DNA from: Pelagicoccus albus
GTDB taxonomy: Bacteria; Verrucomicrobiota; Verrucomicrobiia; Opitutales; Opitutaceae
Reading direction: 5' to 3'
DNA length: 64,000 nt
Assembly: GCF_014230145.1 (NCBI RefSeq)
Contig: NZ_JACHVC010000007.1
Coordinates: 124,001 to 188,000, forward strand
The notes under the pieces are model-generated. The model ran no database searches, had not been told where the DNA came from, and was given only the letters and a program-made list of their open reading frames with translations. The position numbers and the translations under genes were made by a program. Of the stretch, positions 1 to 8,510 are shown piece after piece (within the stretch, counting starts at the first letter, position 1; every line of letters starts with the position of its first letter).

Positions 1-1189
1 CGGAAACGGGGACAGTTTCATTCTTCGCGATCCTCTCGGTATCCGTCCGGCCCACTATTTCGAAGACGATGAAGTGTTCGCCGCTGCCTCCGAGCGTGCT
101 CCGCTGATGACGATTTTCGACAAGTCGTTGGAGGACATCCACGAGGTTCCGCCGGGCCATATCATTGTGGTCACTAAGGGGGGAGAGGTTACCAAGAGCG
201 TATTCCGCGAACCTGAGCCCGAGCCCAAGCAGTGCTCGTTTGAGCGGATTTATTTCTCCCGTGGCAATGACGCTGACATTTACAAAGAGCGAAAGGCTTT
301 GGGTGCGGGACTATGTGAGCAGATCATGGACGGGATCGACCGGGATCTGGAAAACACGGTTATCAGCTTCGTTCCAAACACTTCGGAAGTCGCCTATTTT
401 GGCGTGCTGGCAGAGTTGCGTTTGATTCGCCGCCAAGAGGTTAAGACCCAGATTCTCGAAGCTGCGGAGAAAGGGGAACTGGATGCCGCCAAACTCGACG
501 AGCTTGTGATGAAGAATTGGCCCCGCGGCGAGAAAATCGCCCACAAGGACCAAAAGCTTCGTACCTTCATTTCGACGGAAAATTCTCGAAACGAGATGGC
601 CTCCCACGTCTACGACGTCACTTATGGGATCATTAAGGATAACGATAATCTCGTCTGTGTGGACGACTCCATCGTACGCGGAACGACGCTTCGCAAGTCT
701 GTGCTCAAGATCTTGGGCAGCCTAAATCCCAAGAAGATCATCATTGCCTCCACTGCTCCGCAGATCCGCTATCCGGACTGCTATGGCATCGACATGTCAG
801 AGCTCGGCAAGTTCATCGCCTTCGAGGCGGCCATCGAGCTGCTGAAGGAAAAAGGGAAGAAGGATGTGATCGGCGAGGTTTACCGTAAGTGCCTAGAAGC
901 TGAGAAAGGAGAGGCGCCGAACACGGTTAATTATGTGCAGGAAATCTACGCTCAGTTCACTGACGACGAAATTTCCGCCAAGATCGCCCAACTCGTCTAC
1001 CCATACGATACTTCTTGGAAGGGCGAACTGCAGGTGATTTACCAGACCGTTGAAAATCTTCACAAGGCTTTGGATGGCCACGATGGAGATTGGTATTTCA
1101 CTGGCAACTACCCGACTCCGGGTGGTTTCCAAGTCGTCAATCGCGCGTTTATCAACTATTACGAAAAGGCCAAAGGCCGCTCCTATTAA
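1..1189 (+). CDS. purF: Amidophosphoribosyltransferase, C-terminal part (5' end outside window)
   Basis: Catalyses the first committed step of de novo purine synthesis, making 5-phosphoribosylamine from PRPP and glutamine. The reading frame is open from base 2, so the N-terminal glutaminase domain (Ntn-type, cysteine nucleophile) begins upstream of the window. The first visible residues contain RDPLGIRP, a conserved piece of the class II glutamine amidotransferase domain. The PRPP-binding loop VDDSIVRGTT lies near base 660. Internal methionines such as the one at base 74 are not the start. The C-terminal extension after the phosphoribosyltransferase domain recalls the longer PurF proteins of Bacteroidetes-type bacteria. 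purM follows 40 bp downstream in the same direction, so the two are probably cotranscribed. Identification is firm; only the N-terminus is missing. Confidence 0.96.
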   Translation, partial: GNGDSFILRDPLGIRPAHYFEDDEVFAAASERAPLMTIFDKSLEDIHEVPPGHIIVVTKGGEVTKSVFREPEPEPKQCSFERIYFSRGNDADIYKERKALGAGLCEQIMDGIDRDLENTVISFVPNTSEVAYFGVLAELRLIRRQEVKTQILEAAEKGELDAAKLDELVMKNWPRGEKIAHKDQKLRTFISTENSRNEMASHVYDVTYGIIKDNDNLVCVDDSIVRGTTLRKSVLKILGSLNPKKIIIASTAPQIRYPDCYGIDMSELGKFIAFEAAIELLKEKGKKDVIGEVYRKCLEAEKGEAPNTVNYVQEIYAQFTDDEISAKIAQLVYPYDTSWKGELQVIYQTVENLHKALDGHDGDWYFTGNYPTPGGFQVVNRAFINYYEKAKGRSY

Positions 1190-1229
1190 GCCTCCTCCAA
1201 CCCCGTTAACATAGGAATTTCATCACTAG

Positions 1230-2312
1230 ATGGCTGCTAAGAAGAAAACAAAAGCATACGCTCAAGTGGGCGTTAACATCGATCTGGCTGACCGCATGAA
1301 GGGCGGCCTCAAGGAGTCTCTTAAGAGCGCTTCCCGTCCAGAGGTTCTTGGCGCGGTAGGTGGTTTCGGCGGACTCTTCGACTTGTCTAAGTCCAAATAC
1401 AAGGAGCCTGTGCTCGTCAGCAGTATTGACGGAGTGGGTACGAAGCTGAAGATCGCCTTTGAGTCCGGCAAGCACAAGAGCGTGGGCATGGATATCGTGA
1501 ATCACTGTATCGACGATATTTCCGTTATCGGCGCGGAACCGCTTTTCTTCCTCGATTACCTTGGTCTCGGAAAGCTGGAGCCAAAAGTCTTTAAGCAGAT
1601 CCTAGCTGGTATTTCTCAAGCTTGTGCTAGCGCTAACTGCGCTTTGATTGGCGGGGAAACTGCTCAGCTCCCTGATATGTATTCGCAGGGCGAGTACGAT
1701 ATCGCGGGTGTTATCGTGGGAATCGCGGAAAAGAAGAAGATGCTCTCCGGCTCTACGATCCGTCCAGGCGATGTGGTGGTCGGTTTGCCTTCTAGCGGTC
1801 TTCATACCAACGGCTATACTTTGGCTCGTAAGGTCATTTTTGATACTGCCAAGCTCACGCTTAAGGACAAGGTCCCCGGTACGCGTCAAAGCATTGAGAA
1901 GGCTCTCATGGAGCCGCACACCAACTATGCTCCGCTGCTTCAGCCATTGCTCGCTAAGTTTAATCAAGGCACTTCGTCCAAGGTTCGCAAGGGCAACGCC
2001 GTCTTCGGTATCGCTCACATCACCGGTGGTGGATTTACTGGAAATATCCCACGTATCCTGCCCGAAAAGGTTGATATCGAGATCGAGACTTCGACCTGGG
2101 AGCCACTGCCGATCTTCAAGCTGATCGGCGAGAAGGGCGGAATAGACTTCGACGAGATGTACGAAGTCTTCAATATGGGTATCGGTATGACTCTGATCGT
2201 TGACGGCAAGCAAGCCGATGAAGTGCTAGAGTTCTGCCAGGCCAACGGTTGCAAGGCTGTAAAGATCGGCCAAGCCGTTAAGGGAACCGGTAAGGTTCAG
2301 CTCAAGAAATAG
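1230..2312 (+). CDS. purM: Phosphoribosylformylglycinamidine cyclo-ligase (AIR synthetase)
   Basis: Closes the imidazole ring in purine synthesis, converting FGAM to AIR with ATP. At 360 residues it is of normal length. Family motifs seen are IDGVGTK (residues 66-72) and GGETAQLPDMY (141-151), the glycine- and acid-rich ATP/substrate sites of the PurM/PurS/ThiL fold. The ATG at 1230 has no clear Shine-Dalgarno sequence; the upstream sequence is A/T-rich. It follows purF by 40 bp and is closed by a strong terminator 22 bp after the stop, so purF-purM looks like the end of a purine operon. Confidence 0.96.
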   Translation: MAAKKKTKAYAQVGVNIDLADRMKGGLKESLKSASRPEVLGAVGGFGGLFDLSKSKYKEPVLVSSIDGVGTKLKIAFESGKHKSVGMDIVNHCIDDISVIGAEPLFFLDYLGLGKLEPKVFKQILAGISQACASANCALIGGETAQLPDMYSQGEYDIAGVIVGIAEKKKMLSGSTIRPGDVVVGLPSSGLHTNGYTLARKVIFDTAKLTLKDKVPGTRQSIEKALMEPHTNYAPLLQPLLAKFNQGTSSKVRKGNAVFGIAHITGGGFTGNIPRILPEKVDIEIETSTWEPLPIFKLIGEKGGIDFDEMYEVFNMGIGMTLIVDGKQADEVLEFCQANGCKAVKIGQAVKGTGKVQLKK

Positions 2313-2334
2313 AGCAACTCGAAATAGCTTTTCA

Positions 2335-2370
2335 AAAGACCGTAGCTTCGTGGGCTACGGTCTTTTTTTT
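2335..2370 (+). terminator. Rho-independent terminator after purM
   Basis: A perfect 12-bp stem (AAAGACCGTAGC / GCTACGGTCTTT) with a 7-base loop is followed by a run of T. It ends the purF-purM transcript. Confidence 0.92.
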
Positions 2371-2525
2371 CGTGCGTAAATGGTGGGGCATCTCGACTAA
2401 ATACCCTCAAAAACAGAATTTTCGATGTGGGCGGTTTACTTGATAGGGGAGGGATGACTGTTTTTCTTGATCTGAATGGAAGGAGCTAGCTTCTCTCTAT
2501 TTCTTGCTTCAATTTGCTCGGAACC

Positions 2526-3110
2526 ATGAGAGTCGAAGTTTTAGCTGCACTTTTCCTATTGTCCTCGCTGTTGGCGGCTTGCTCTCCAAAGCCGGAAAGA
2601 AAAGTTGCAGGCTCTGAATGGCTGGAGGCTGAACGCGGCGGTTCGTCCTATGACGTCTTAGCGTATCCGCTCACTGAGGACGAGCTCGTTTGGTTCGAAA
2701 GCAGTTTACCAATATTGGAGACCATAGCTCGTGAGCATAGCTCTGAATGGGCACATATTTCCGAGTCGGAGGATCCTTCTGAAGCGGCGCAGCAAGGCGT
2801 ATTTTGGAAGCGCAGTGGCGTGCTGGGAAGCGATGTGATGTCTGTCATGCTCAAGCTTACCTTTCTGCAGGAGTTTTCCGATGCGGACGAAACTGTGGAG
2901 ACTGATATGCGTGAGAATCTTGCTTGGTTGGAAAAAAGAATGGAAGGTGGTGAAGCTAAGCAGGAATTGCTGGAGATGGCTGATTCGATTCGCAGCATCT
3001 TGACGGTACTGGAGGCTCACCGTGAAGCGAAGGCCTTCCAGTTTTACCTCCAAAACAAGGTGCGTATGGATGCGGCGCTTGACCGATTCCTCGCGGTCGG
3101 CGAACAATAG
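2526..3110 (+). CDS. Hypothetical lipoprotein
   Basis: A protein of 194 residues from the ATG at 2526; a TTG at 2514 in frame is a less likely start. The N-terminus is a short hydrophobic signal ending in a lipobox LAAC, with cysteine 19 as the lipidation site, so the mature protein should be anchored in the outer or inner membrane facing the periplasm. The rest is acidic and largely helical, with many Glu/Leu heptad-like stretches between residues 80 and 190. I recognise no domain. It sits alone between the purM terminator and the Dabb gene 24 bp downstream; the short spacing suggests cotranscription with that gene. Confidence 0.75.
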   Translation: MRVEVLAALFLLSSLLAACSPKPERKVAGSEWLEAERGGSSYDVLAYPLTEDELVWFESSLPILETIAREHSSEWAHISESEDPSEAAQQGVFWKRSGVLGSDVMSVMLKLTFLQEFSDADETVETDMRENLAWLEKRMEGGEAKQELLEMADSIRSILTVLEAHREAKAFQFYLQNKVRMDAALDRFLAVGEQ

Positions 3111-3134
3111 GCGAAACCCGAAATCGAATTTATT

Positions 3135-3434
3135 ATGCTAGTTCACATAGTTCTCTTTAACCTAACTCCTGGAATGAGCGACGAGCAGGTCGCCGCGTTC
3201 GAAAAGGATCTTAACTCTTTGGCCACCATCGAGGTCGCAAAGGCTTGCTACGTGGGCACGGTTTCCGACACCGCCAAACGTCCGGTCGTGCAAACGGATT
3301 GGGACTACATGCTGACCGTGGTACTCGAGAACGTGGCGGACCACGATCTTTACCAGCAACACCCGACTCATCAGGCCTTTATCGCCAACCAAAAGCAGTT
3401 CTTCGGACAGGTTCGCGTTTTCGACGCGGACTAG
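3135..3434 (+). CDS. Dabb-family (stress responsive alpha/beta barrel) protein
   Basis: A 99-residue protein beginning MLVHIVLFNL, the typical first beta strand of the Dabb (dimeric alpha/beta barrel) family, with a later D-H-xx-Y/HP-T-H segment near residues 75-85 that is also typical. Members form dimeric ferredoxin-like barrels; bacterial ones mostly have no assigned substrate, so no reaction is proposed. It follows the lipoprotein by 24 bp and ends just before a strong terminator. Confidence 0.85.
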   Translation: MLVHIVLFNLTPGMSDEQVAAFEKDLNSLATIEVAKACYVGTVSDTAKRPVVQTDWDYMLTVVLENVADHDLYQQHPTHQAFIANQKQFFGQVRVFDAD

Positions 3435-3446
3435 AACACGACCTTG

Positions 3447-3473
3447 GCCGGATCTTTTCGGATCCGGCTTTTT
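3447..3473 (+). terminator. Rho-independent terminator after the Dabb gene
   Basis: Stem GCCGGATC / GATCCGGC with a 6-base loop, followed by a T run. Confidence 0.88.
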
Positions 3474-3594
3474 ATTGCAGGCGGCCGATCCAGTTCATGG
3501 ATACGCCTTCAGGGTGACGCTCGAGTGACAAGTGGCTCGGGCTTACGTATCGCGCCTTGACAGTTTTTAGGGGAGGGGTAGAAAGTAATTCCCC

Positions 3595-4212
3595 ATGGAA
3601 GCTGCCCTTATGGAGCCGGTCTTGGTACTCAACCGGTTATGGCAGGCGGTAAATGTAATTGCCGCCAAGCGGGCCTTTTCGCTCCTCGCGAGTGGCCACG
3701 CGCAAATAGTCCATGCGGAAGACGAGAGTTTCGAAGTCTTCAACATGATGGATTGGGTGGATTTCTCCCGCCACAATCCGCCGCTAAGTGAACAGGAAAT
3801 CGTCAACACCGTGCGTCACCCGATCCGGGTGCCCCGCGTGATTCTACTTTCAGTTTTTGATCGAGTGCCCCGCAAGGAGATCAAACTGACCCGGCACAAC
3901 GTTTTCGAGCGCGACAAATACACTTGTCAGTATTGCTCCAAGAAAATGCGTTCCGAGGATCTGAATCTCGACCACGTCATACCCCGCCATTACGGAGGGA
4001 AGACGACTTGGGAAAACATCGTTTGCTCCTGTATCGACTGTAATTCTCGCAAGGCGAACCGACTGCCACACGAGGCGAAGATGCATCTTATCCGCAAACC
4101 GGTAGCTCCCAAATGGCGTCCAGTCATAAGCTTAGCCGCTCGCGGGAAAAAGCAGGAAGCCTGGAAACACTTTCTCGACGTCGCCTACTGGAACGTAGAA
4201 CTGGAGAAGTAG
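3595..4212 (+). CDS. HNH endonuclease family protein
   Basis: A 205-residue protein. The C-terminal half holds a zinc-type HNH module: CQYC (residues 111-114), LDHVIPRHYGG with D126-H127, the family Asn in WENI, and a second CxxC (146-149). The first 90 residues form the extra N-terminal domain (VLNRLWQAVNVI) common to stand-alone bacterial HNH proteins of this subfamily, which are widespread housekeeping-type genes of unknown target. An upstream G-rich stretch about 15 bases before the ATG at 3595 may serve as a weak ribosome site; the ATG at 3610 is an alternative start. It is convergent with gpmI, and nothing around it suggests a restriction or phage context. Confidence 0.85.
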   Translation: MEAALMEPVLVLNRLWQAVNVIAAKRAFSLLASGHAQIVHAEDESFEVFNMMDWVDFSRHNPPLSEQEIVNTVRHPIRVPRVILLSVFDRVPRKEIKLTRHNVFERDKYTCQYCSKKMRSEDLNLDHVIPRHYGGKTTWENIVCSCIDCNSRKANRLPHEAKMHLIRKPVAPKWRPVISLAARGKKQEAWKHFLDVAYWNVELEK

Positions 4213-4224
4213 CCGCGTCAGATG

Positions 4225-4264
4225 ACCAAAAAAAGCGGCGGGAGCATGGAACTCCGCGCCGCTT
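4225..4264 (-). terminator. Rho-independent terminator of gpmI
   Basis: Stem AAGCGGCG / CGCCGCTT continued by GGAG / CTCC with one bulged G. On the minus strand it is followed by a T run, placed 25-60 bases after the gpmI stop. Confidence 0.85.
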
Positions 4265-4288
4265 GGGAAGTGTTTGGTTTTGCTGTCC

Positions 4289-5863
4289 TTACTTGATCAG
4301 GTTGATGCCGGTCATTTCTTCCGGCTTTTCGAGACCCATCATGGCGAGGATGGTGGGGGCGATGTCGGCGAGGCGACGGTCTCCGTCGTTGACTAGCTCC
4401 TTGCCCTTCAGCCCTGTCCCATAAACAACGGCTTCGACCGGGTTTAAGGTGTGGGCGGTGTGTGGACCGTCGACGGTCGGATCCCAAAGCTGGTCTGCAT
4501 TTCCGTGGTCGGCGGTGATGAAGGCGCGGCCTTCCATCTTGTCGATCGCTTCGAGCAGGATGCCGATGCTGGAGTCAACCTTGGCGCAAGCCTTCTTGAC
4601 CGCTTCCAAGTTTCCAGTGTGGCCGACCATGTCTGGGTTGGCGTAGTTGACGAGGACGAAGTCGTACTTGCCGGAGAGGATGGCATCCTTGACGAGGTCG
4701 GTGACTTCGCCGGCGGACATTTCAGGGGCCTGGTCGTAGGTTGGAACCTTGGGCGACTTGGCCATGCCGCGATCTTCGCCGTCAAATGGTTCTTCACGGT
4801 AGTCATTGAAGAAGAAGGTGACGTGCGGGAACTTTTCGGTTTCGGCGGAGCGGAACTGGGTGAGGCCCTTGTCGGCGAGATAGGAGCCGAGCACGTTCTT
4901 CATTTTCTCTGGTTTGTAGAAAACGACGTTTTCGCAGAGTCCTTTTTGCCACTCGGTCATGGCGACGAAGAAGATGTCCAACTTGTCGCCGCGATCGAAT
5001 CCGTCGAATCCGTCTTGGATGAAGGCCTTGGCCAATTCGCGGGGGCGGTCGCCACGGTAGTTGTAGAAAACGACAGCGTCTCCATCGGCGATAGTGCCGA
5101 GAGGGGTTCCGTCTTCGTCTACAACCCATGTTGGCGGAACGAATTCGTCGCCTACGTTAGAATCCGAAGTCGGATTGTCGTAGTAACTTTGGATGGCTTC
5201 TGGGCCGGACTTGGCCTTTTCACCTTCCTTGCCGGTGAGCATGTTGTAGGCGCGTCCCACGCGGTCCCAACGCTCGTCGCGGTCCATACACCAGAAGCGT
5301 CCGCATACGGAAGCGATCTTGCCGATGCCAAGCTCCTTGCACTTCGCTTCCGCTTGTTCTGCAAATGCCTTGCCGGAGTGAGGAGGTGTGTCACGACCGT
5401 CGGTGAAAAGGTGGATGTAGACTTCTTCTACTCCCGCCTTCTTCGCTTCTTCCAAAAGACCGTAGAGGTGCTCGAGTAGGCCGTGTACTCCGGCGTCGGA
5501 GGCGATACCCATGTAGTGCAGCTTGCCGCCGGATTTCGCCTTGGCGAAAGCTCCTTCGAGAGCCTTGTTACCCGTCACGGTTCCTTCCGAGAACGCCTTG
5601 GTGATGCGAACGATTTCTTGGTCTACGATGCGGCCCGCTCCAATATTTTGGTGGCCGACTTCAGAATTGCCCATGATGCCCTCCGGTACGCCTACATCTA
5701 GACCGCAGGCGGCTAGCTCGGTGCGTGGCCACTCGGCGCTCAGCATGTCAGAGACTGGGGTGTCCGCTAGTTTGACGGCGTTGAAGCCGTCTTGGTCGGC
5801 GTGGTGATTCGCGCCCCAGCCATCGCGGATGACGAGGAGTACAGGTTTTTTCGCTTCGCTCAT
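4289..5863 (-). CDS. gpmI: 2,3-bisphosphoglycerate-independent phosphoglycerate mutase
   Basis: Interconverts 3- and 2-phosphoglycerate in glycolysis and gluconeogenesis using two manganese ions and a phosphoserine intermediate. At 524 residues it has the usual length of the alkaline-phosphatase-superfamily enzyme. Seen: VIRDGWG at residues 11-17 with metal-binding D14; the nucleophile in [14 protein letters not shown] with Ser67; and the C-terminal metal site [11 protein letters not shown]. The ATG at 5863 has no strong ribosome site. It is monocistronic and ends at its own terminator. Other glycolytic genes (gap, pgk, tpiA) lie about 25 kb away in the same window. Confidence 0.97.
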   Translation of the reverse strand: MSEAKKPVLLVIRDGWGANHHADQDGFNAVKLADTPVSDMLSAEWPRTELAACGLDVGVPEGIMGNSEVGHQNIGAGRIVDQEIVRITKAFSEGTVTGNKALEGAFAKAKSGGKLHYMGIASDAGVHGLLEHLYGLLEEAKKAGVEEVYIHLFTDGRDTPPHSGKAFAEQAEAKCKELGIGKIASVCGRFWCMDRDERWDRVGRAYNMLTGKEGEKAKSGPEAIQSYYDNPTSDSNVGDEFVPPTWVVDEDGTPLGTIADGDAVVFYNYRGDRPRELAKAFIQDGFDGFDRGDKLDIFFVAMTEWQKGLCENVVFYKPEKMKNVLGSYLADKGLTQFRSAETEKFPHVTFFFNDYREEPFDGEDRGMAKSPKVPTYDQAPEMSAGEVTDLVKDAILSGKYDFVLVNYANPDMVGHTGNLEAVKKACAKVDSSIGILLEAIDKMEGRAFITADHGNADQLWDPTVDGPHTAHTLNPVEAVVYGTGLKGKELVNDGDRRLADIAPTILAMMGLEKPEEMTGINLIK

Positions 5864-6159
5864 GATGAATATGATGGTTTGAGCCTCCCAAAAAGCGCGC
5901 TTAGAGGGAGTAAGACAAGGATCGACTGGATTAGGAGGGTTAAGTTTAGGGTTTAACCGGTATTAGGCGAAAAGGGGAGTGAATGGAGCTTAATAGCACT
6001 CCTTATCCTGAGGCTAAAACGGGCCGATTTTCCCTCTCTAAGAAAAAAAATCAAACGTTTGTTTGAATCCGAAATGGCTTCACCTTCGTAGAAGTAGATA
6101 AAGCCGGACTCGATCTAACAATCGAGGCGGGCATGGGAAAACAAGGAGAGAGGGAAACA
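5864..6159. promoter_or_regulatory. Divergent intergenic region with inverted repeat TCAAAC-GTTT-GTTTGA
   Basis: The 296 bases between the divergent gpmI and the exported protein at 6160 hold no gene. A perfect 6-bp inverted repeat with a 4-base spacer lies at 6051-6066 after an A run, about 95 bases before the downstream start. It may be an operator. No regulator can be named, and exact promoters were not assigned. Confidence 0.35.
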
Positions 6160-6720
6160 ATGAAAAACAGAATTTTTAGTAGAATCGAAAACGCTAGAAC
6201 CAAGGTATTGGGATTGTCCGCCTTAGCGGTATTGGCTGCTTCGACGACGTTTGGGGCAGTGATGGATCCGTCGAAGGTGGAAAAACCGGCTGCTGAAGAA
6301 GCTGCTGCACGCCGTTTGGTTGTTAATATAAACGACATACGAGGAATCGTGGATTTCGAGTCCGAGCGCGTGCGGGAGGATTTGTTACGTAGCGCTTTCT
6401 ATGATGCTGCGGATCGTTCCGATTGGCTGGGAGAATTCGATTTCAACTACAACTCCAACAAAAAATCGGAGTCGCCGGGCAGTCTGGACATCAACGTGTT
6501 GAATTGGCGCTTAAGCAGAACCGGCATCTACGAGTTCACCGCTTCTGCAACTTATTGGAATAATGACGGTGAGAGGGTGAATCTAGGATTGTTTCACGGC
6601 AGCCGCATGAGTTTGCCGGTTACTAATATTTGGCATTCCGGCGAGCAATTCGTTGATTCAGCGGAAGACGCGTTCAAGGATTCGCTTAAGAAGCTTAAGG
6701 AAATCGTAGTTGAATCTTAG
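6160..6720 (+). CDS. Small exported protein of unknown function
   Basis: The start at 6160 is chosen because AAGGAGAG sits 9 bases upstream; an in-frame ATG at 6133 lacks this. The 186-residue product begins MKNRIFS, then a hydrophobic segment (LGLSALAVLAASTTFGA), a probable Sec signal peptide. The mature part has an acidic and aromatic middle and looks beta-rich from about residue 75 to 150 (alternating pattern, many Asn/Ser/Trp), and then a C-terminal amphipathic helix. I recognise no domain. It is monocistronic with its own strong terminator. Confidence 0.7.
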   Translation: MKNRIFSRIENARTKVLGLSALAVLAASTTFGAVMDPSKVEKPAAEEAAARRLVVNINDIRGIVDFESERVREDLLRSAFYDAADRSDWLGEFDFNYNSNKKSESPGSLDINVLNWRLSRTGIYEFTASATYWNNDGERVNLGLFHGSRMSLPVTNIWHSGEQFVDSAEDAFKDSLKKLKEIVVES

Positions 6721-6762
6721 TTACCGAATTTTGAATTTTTGAGTATTGGATTTTTCATATGC

Positions 6763-6796
6763 AAAGGCGAGCCATGTAAGTGGCTCGCCTTTTTTA
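6763..6796 (+). terminator. Rho-independent terminator
   Basis: Perfect stem AAAGGCGAGCCA / TGGCTCGCCTTT with a 6-base loop, followed by a T run, 43 bases after the upstream stop. Confidence 0.92.
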
Positions 6797-6829
6797 TTGA
6801 AAATTGGATACGCCGATTACTCGGCAGTC

Positions 6830-8434
6830 CTACTCAATGCGAAAGAAATCAAAATCCGCTTGCCCGTAGGCTCCTGTCTTAGAGGGCTTGATTGCGACGA
6901 GTCCTACTTTAGCTCCTATCCAGCGTCCCTCGACGGCTTGAAAGGGTTCTCCGATTTCGGCGTATTGCTCACCGTCGTTGCTGAAGCTGAATTGGCAGAT
7001 TCCTCCGTCTTCAACGTCGACTCGCAAAAATCCGTGTGGTGTTGGTATTGGCTGTTTGGCAACGACACGTTCTTGGTTTTGTCTTCGAGCGTCGTGGCAG
7101 GTCGAGAGGGCCAGCTCGTAGGAACCATCGCTCTTTCGGTTAATGGAAAGCAGAGCGTAGTCCATCCCCATGACGAGCAAGCCCGAGTGTTCGCCGGGGA
7201 GGAGCTCGCTGGCGTCGATCTTGGTAGACGCGGTAAACTCGGGTGCTGGCATCTTCTGGAGCAAAAGGTGCGGAGCGTTCCAAAGGTTTGCGGGTAGTTT
7301 AGGAATCCATTGTGAGCGAAGACTCAAGGAGCCTTCTGTATCCGAAAGTGAATACCAGTGAGGACGCCAGTTGGCATGCCATTGCCAGGCGAGGGAAAGT
7401 CGGCCGTCGTCAAATTCGTCACCGACGGCTGGCGCATGTGGCGTAATCGCCTCTCTACTTTTCGGTTTGGCATGGCTAGCGACGGGTTGTCCGGTTCCAT
7501 CTGCATCGGGGTCTTCGCCCATGACGGGCCAGTCGTCCACCCAATGAACGGGTAGAAGGTGTACGATACGACCGTAGGGTTGGACTTCTTGGAAATGGAG
7601 GAACCAACTGTCGCCGTTCTCCTGTTCGATGTAGGCTCCCTGGTGCGGACCATTGATGTCGGTGTCACCTGTGGCGAGGACGGTTCTAATTTCATAGGGG
7701 CCAAATATGTCTTTTGAGCGAAGCACGTTTTGCCAGCCGGTGGCGACTCCGCCAGCGGGAGCGAAAATGTAGTAGTAACCGTTTCGTTTATAAAACTTCG
7801 GTCCTTCGGTGGTCGGGTGGTCGTGGGCTCCGTTGAAGACCACCTTGCGATTGCGGATAACGGAGTCCCCCTCCGGGGTAAGCTCTTGTATTTGTAAGAC
7901 GTCGCCCAGACCGGCTCGGGAATTGGCGAATGCGTGCACGAGGTAGACGCGCCCATCGTCATCCCAAAGCGGACAGGCGTCGATATTGCCGTAGGCATCC
8001 TTCACCAAGATAGGAGCTGACCACTCGCCAAGCGGATCCTCGGTTTGGACGCGAAAGATTCCGCGATCCGGGTCGCCCCAATATATGTAATACATACCGT
8101 CGTGGTAGCGGAAGGAGGGCGCCCACACGCCATTGCCGTGTTGCGGCGTATCGAAATAGGAGTCTGGGAAACGCGGGATGGCGTAGTTGACCAACTCCCA
8201 ATTTACCAAGTCCTTGGAATGCAGGATGGGCAGACCTGGGACGCAGTTGAATGACGAAGCGGTCATGTAATAGTCGTCGCCTACTCGCACCACATCCGGG
8301 TCTGAGTAGTCGGCGTAGATGATCGGATTCTTATAGTCGCCGTTTTCGAGGTCAGGTTGCCACGGGGCGGCGGATGAACTTGCGAGAGCGGCCAATGCTA
8401 TGGCCGCAGTCAGTAGGTAGCGGGGTAGGAGCAT
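6830..8434 (-). CDS. Secreted glycoside hydrolase family 43 (beta-xylosidase/arabinofuranosidase type)
   Basis: A 534-residue enzyme with a Sec signal peptide (residues 1-23). The N-terminal five-bladed beta-propeller shows the three family acids: general base D45 in YSDPDV, pKa modulator D152 in NIDACPLW, and general acid E210 in TTEGPKF. From about residue 320 there is a second beta-sandwich domain (DEFDDGRLSLAWQWHANW), typical of the two-domain beta-xylosidase-like GH43 proteins that release xylose or arabinose from plant or algal polymers. Exact specificity cannot be read from the sequence. It is the last of three minus-strand genes, 76 bp after the DUF2339 gene. With the pectate lyase nearby it suggests use of plant- or alga-derived polysaccharide. 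Confidence 0.9.
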   Translation of the reverse strand: MLLPRYLLTAAIALAALASSSAAPWQPDLENGDYKNPIIYADYSDPDVVRVGDDYYMTASSFNCVPGLPILHSKDLVNWELVNYAIPRFPDSYFDTPQHGNGVWAPSFRYHDGMYYIYWGDPDRGIFRVQTEDPLGEWSAPILVKDAYGNIDACPLWDDDGRVYLVHAFANSRAGLGDVLQIQELTPEGDSVIRNRKVVFNGAHDHPTTEGPKFYKRNGYYYIFAPAGGVATGWQNVLRSKDIFGPYEIRTVLATGDTDINGPHQGAYIEQENGDSWFLHFQEVQPYGRIVHLLPVHWVDDWPVMGEDPDADGTGQPVASHAKPKSREAITPHAPAVGDEFDDGRLSLAWQWHANWRPHWYSLSDTEGSLSLRSQWIPKLPANLWNAPHLLLQKMPAPEFTASTKIDASELLPGEHSGLLVMGMDYALLSINRKSDGSYELALSTCHDARRQNQERVVAKQPIPTPHGFLRVDVEDGGICQFSFSNDGEQYAEIGEPFQAVEGRWIGAKVGLVAIKPSKTGAYGQADFDFFRIE

Positions 8435-8478
8435 GACTCCAGCAAAACTTCACACACGTGTATGGTCCAGCGGAAACT

Positions 8479-8500
8479 GCGTCACATCGTTGATGTGCGC
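8479..8500. other. Hairpin between DUF2339 gene and GH43 gene
   Basis: GCG-T-CACATC, loop GTT, GATGTG-CGC. It lies 11-32 bases after the DUF2339 stop on the minus strand without a T run, so it may be a processing or weak termination structure rather than a full terminator. Confidence 0.4.
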
Positions 8501-8510
8501 TGAAGTAGGA

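Noticed and set aside
2454-2489. Eleven-codon leader frame before the lipoprotein
   Set aside because: The G-rich stretch touches the ATG directly and is not at ribosome-site spacing; no terminator-antiterminator pair follows.
3595-4212. HNH endonuclease as part of a restriction or homing system
   Set aside because: No methyltransferase, intron or phage gene adjoins; it belongs to a widespread stand-alone group.
4451-5479. 342-codon open frame on the plus strand opposite gpmI
   Set aside because: It is a shadow frame of gpmI; the translation has no domain and gpmI is unmistakable.
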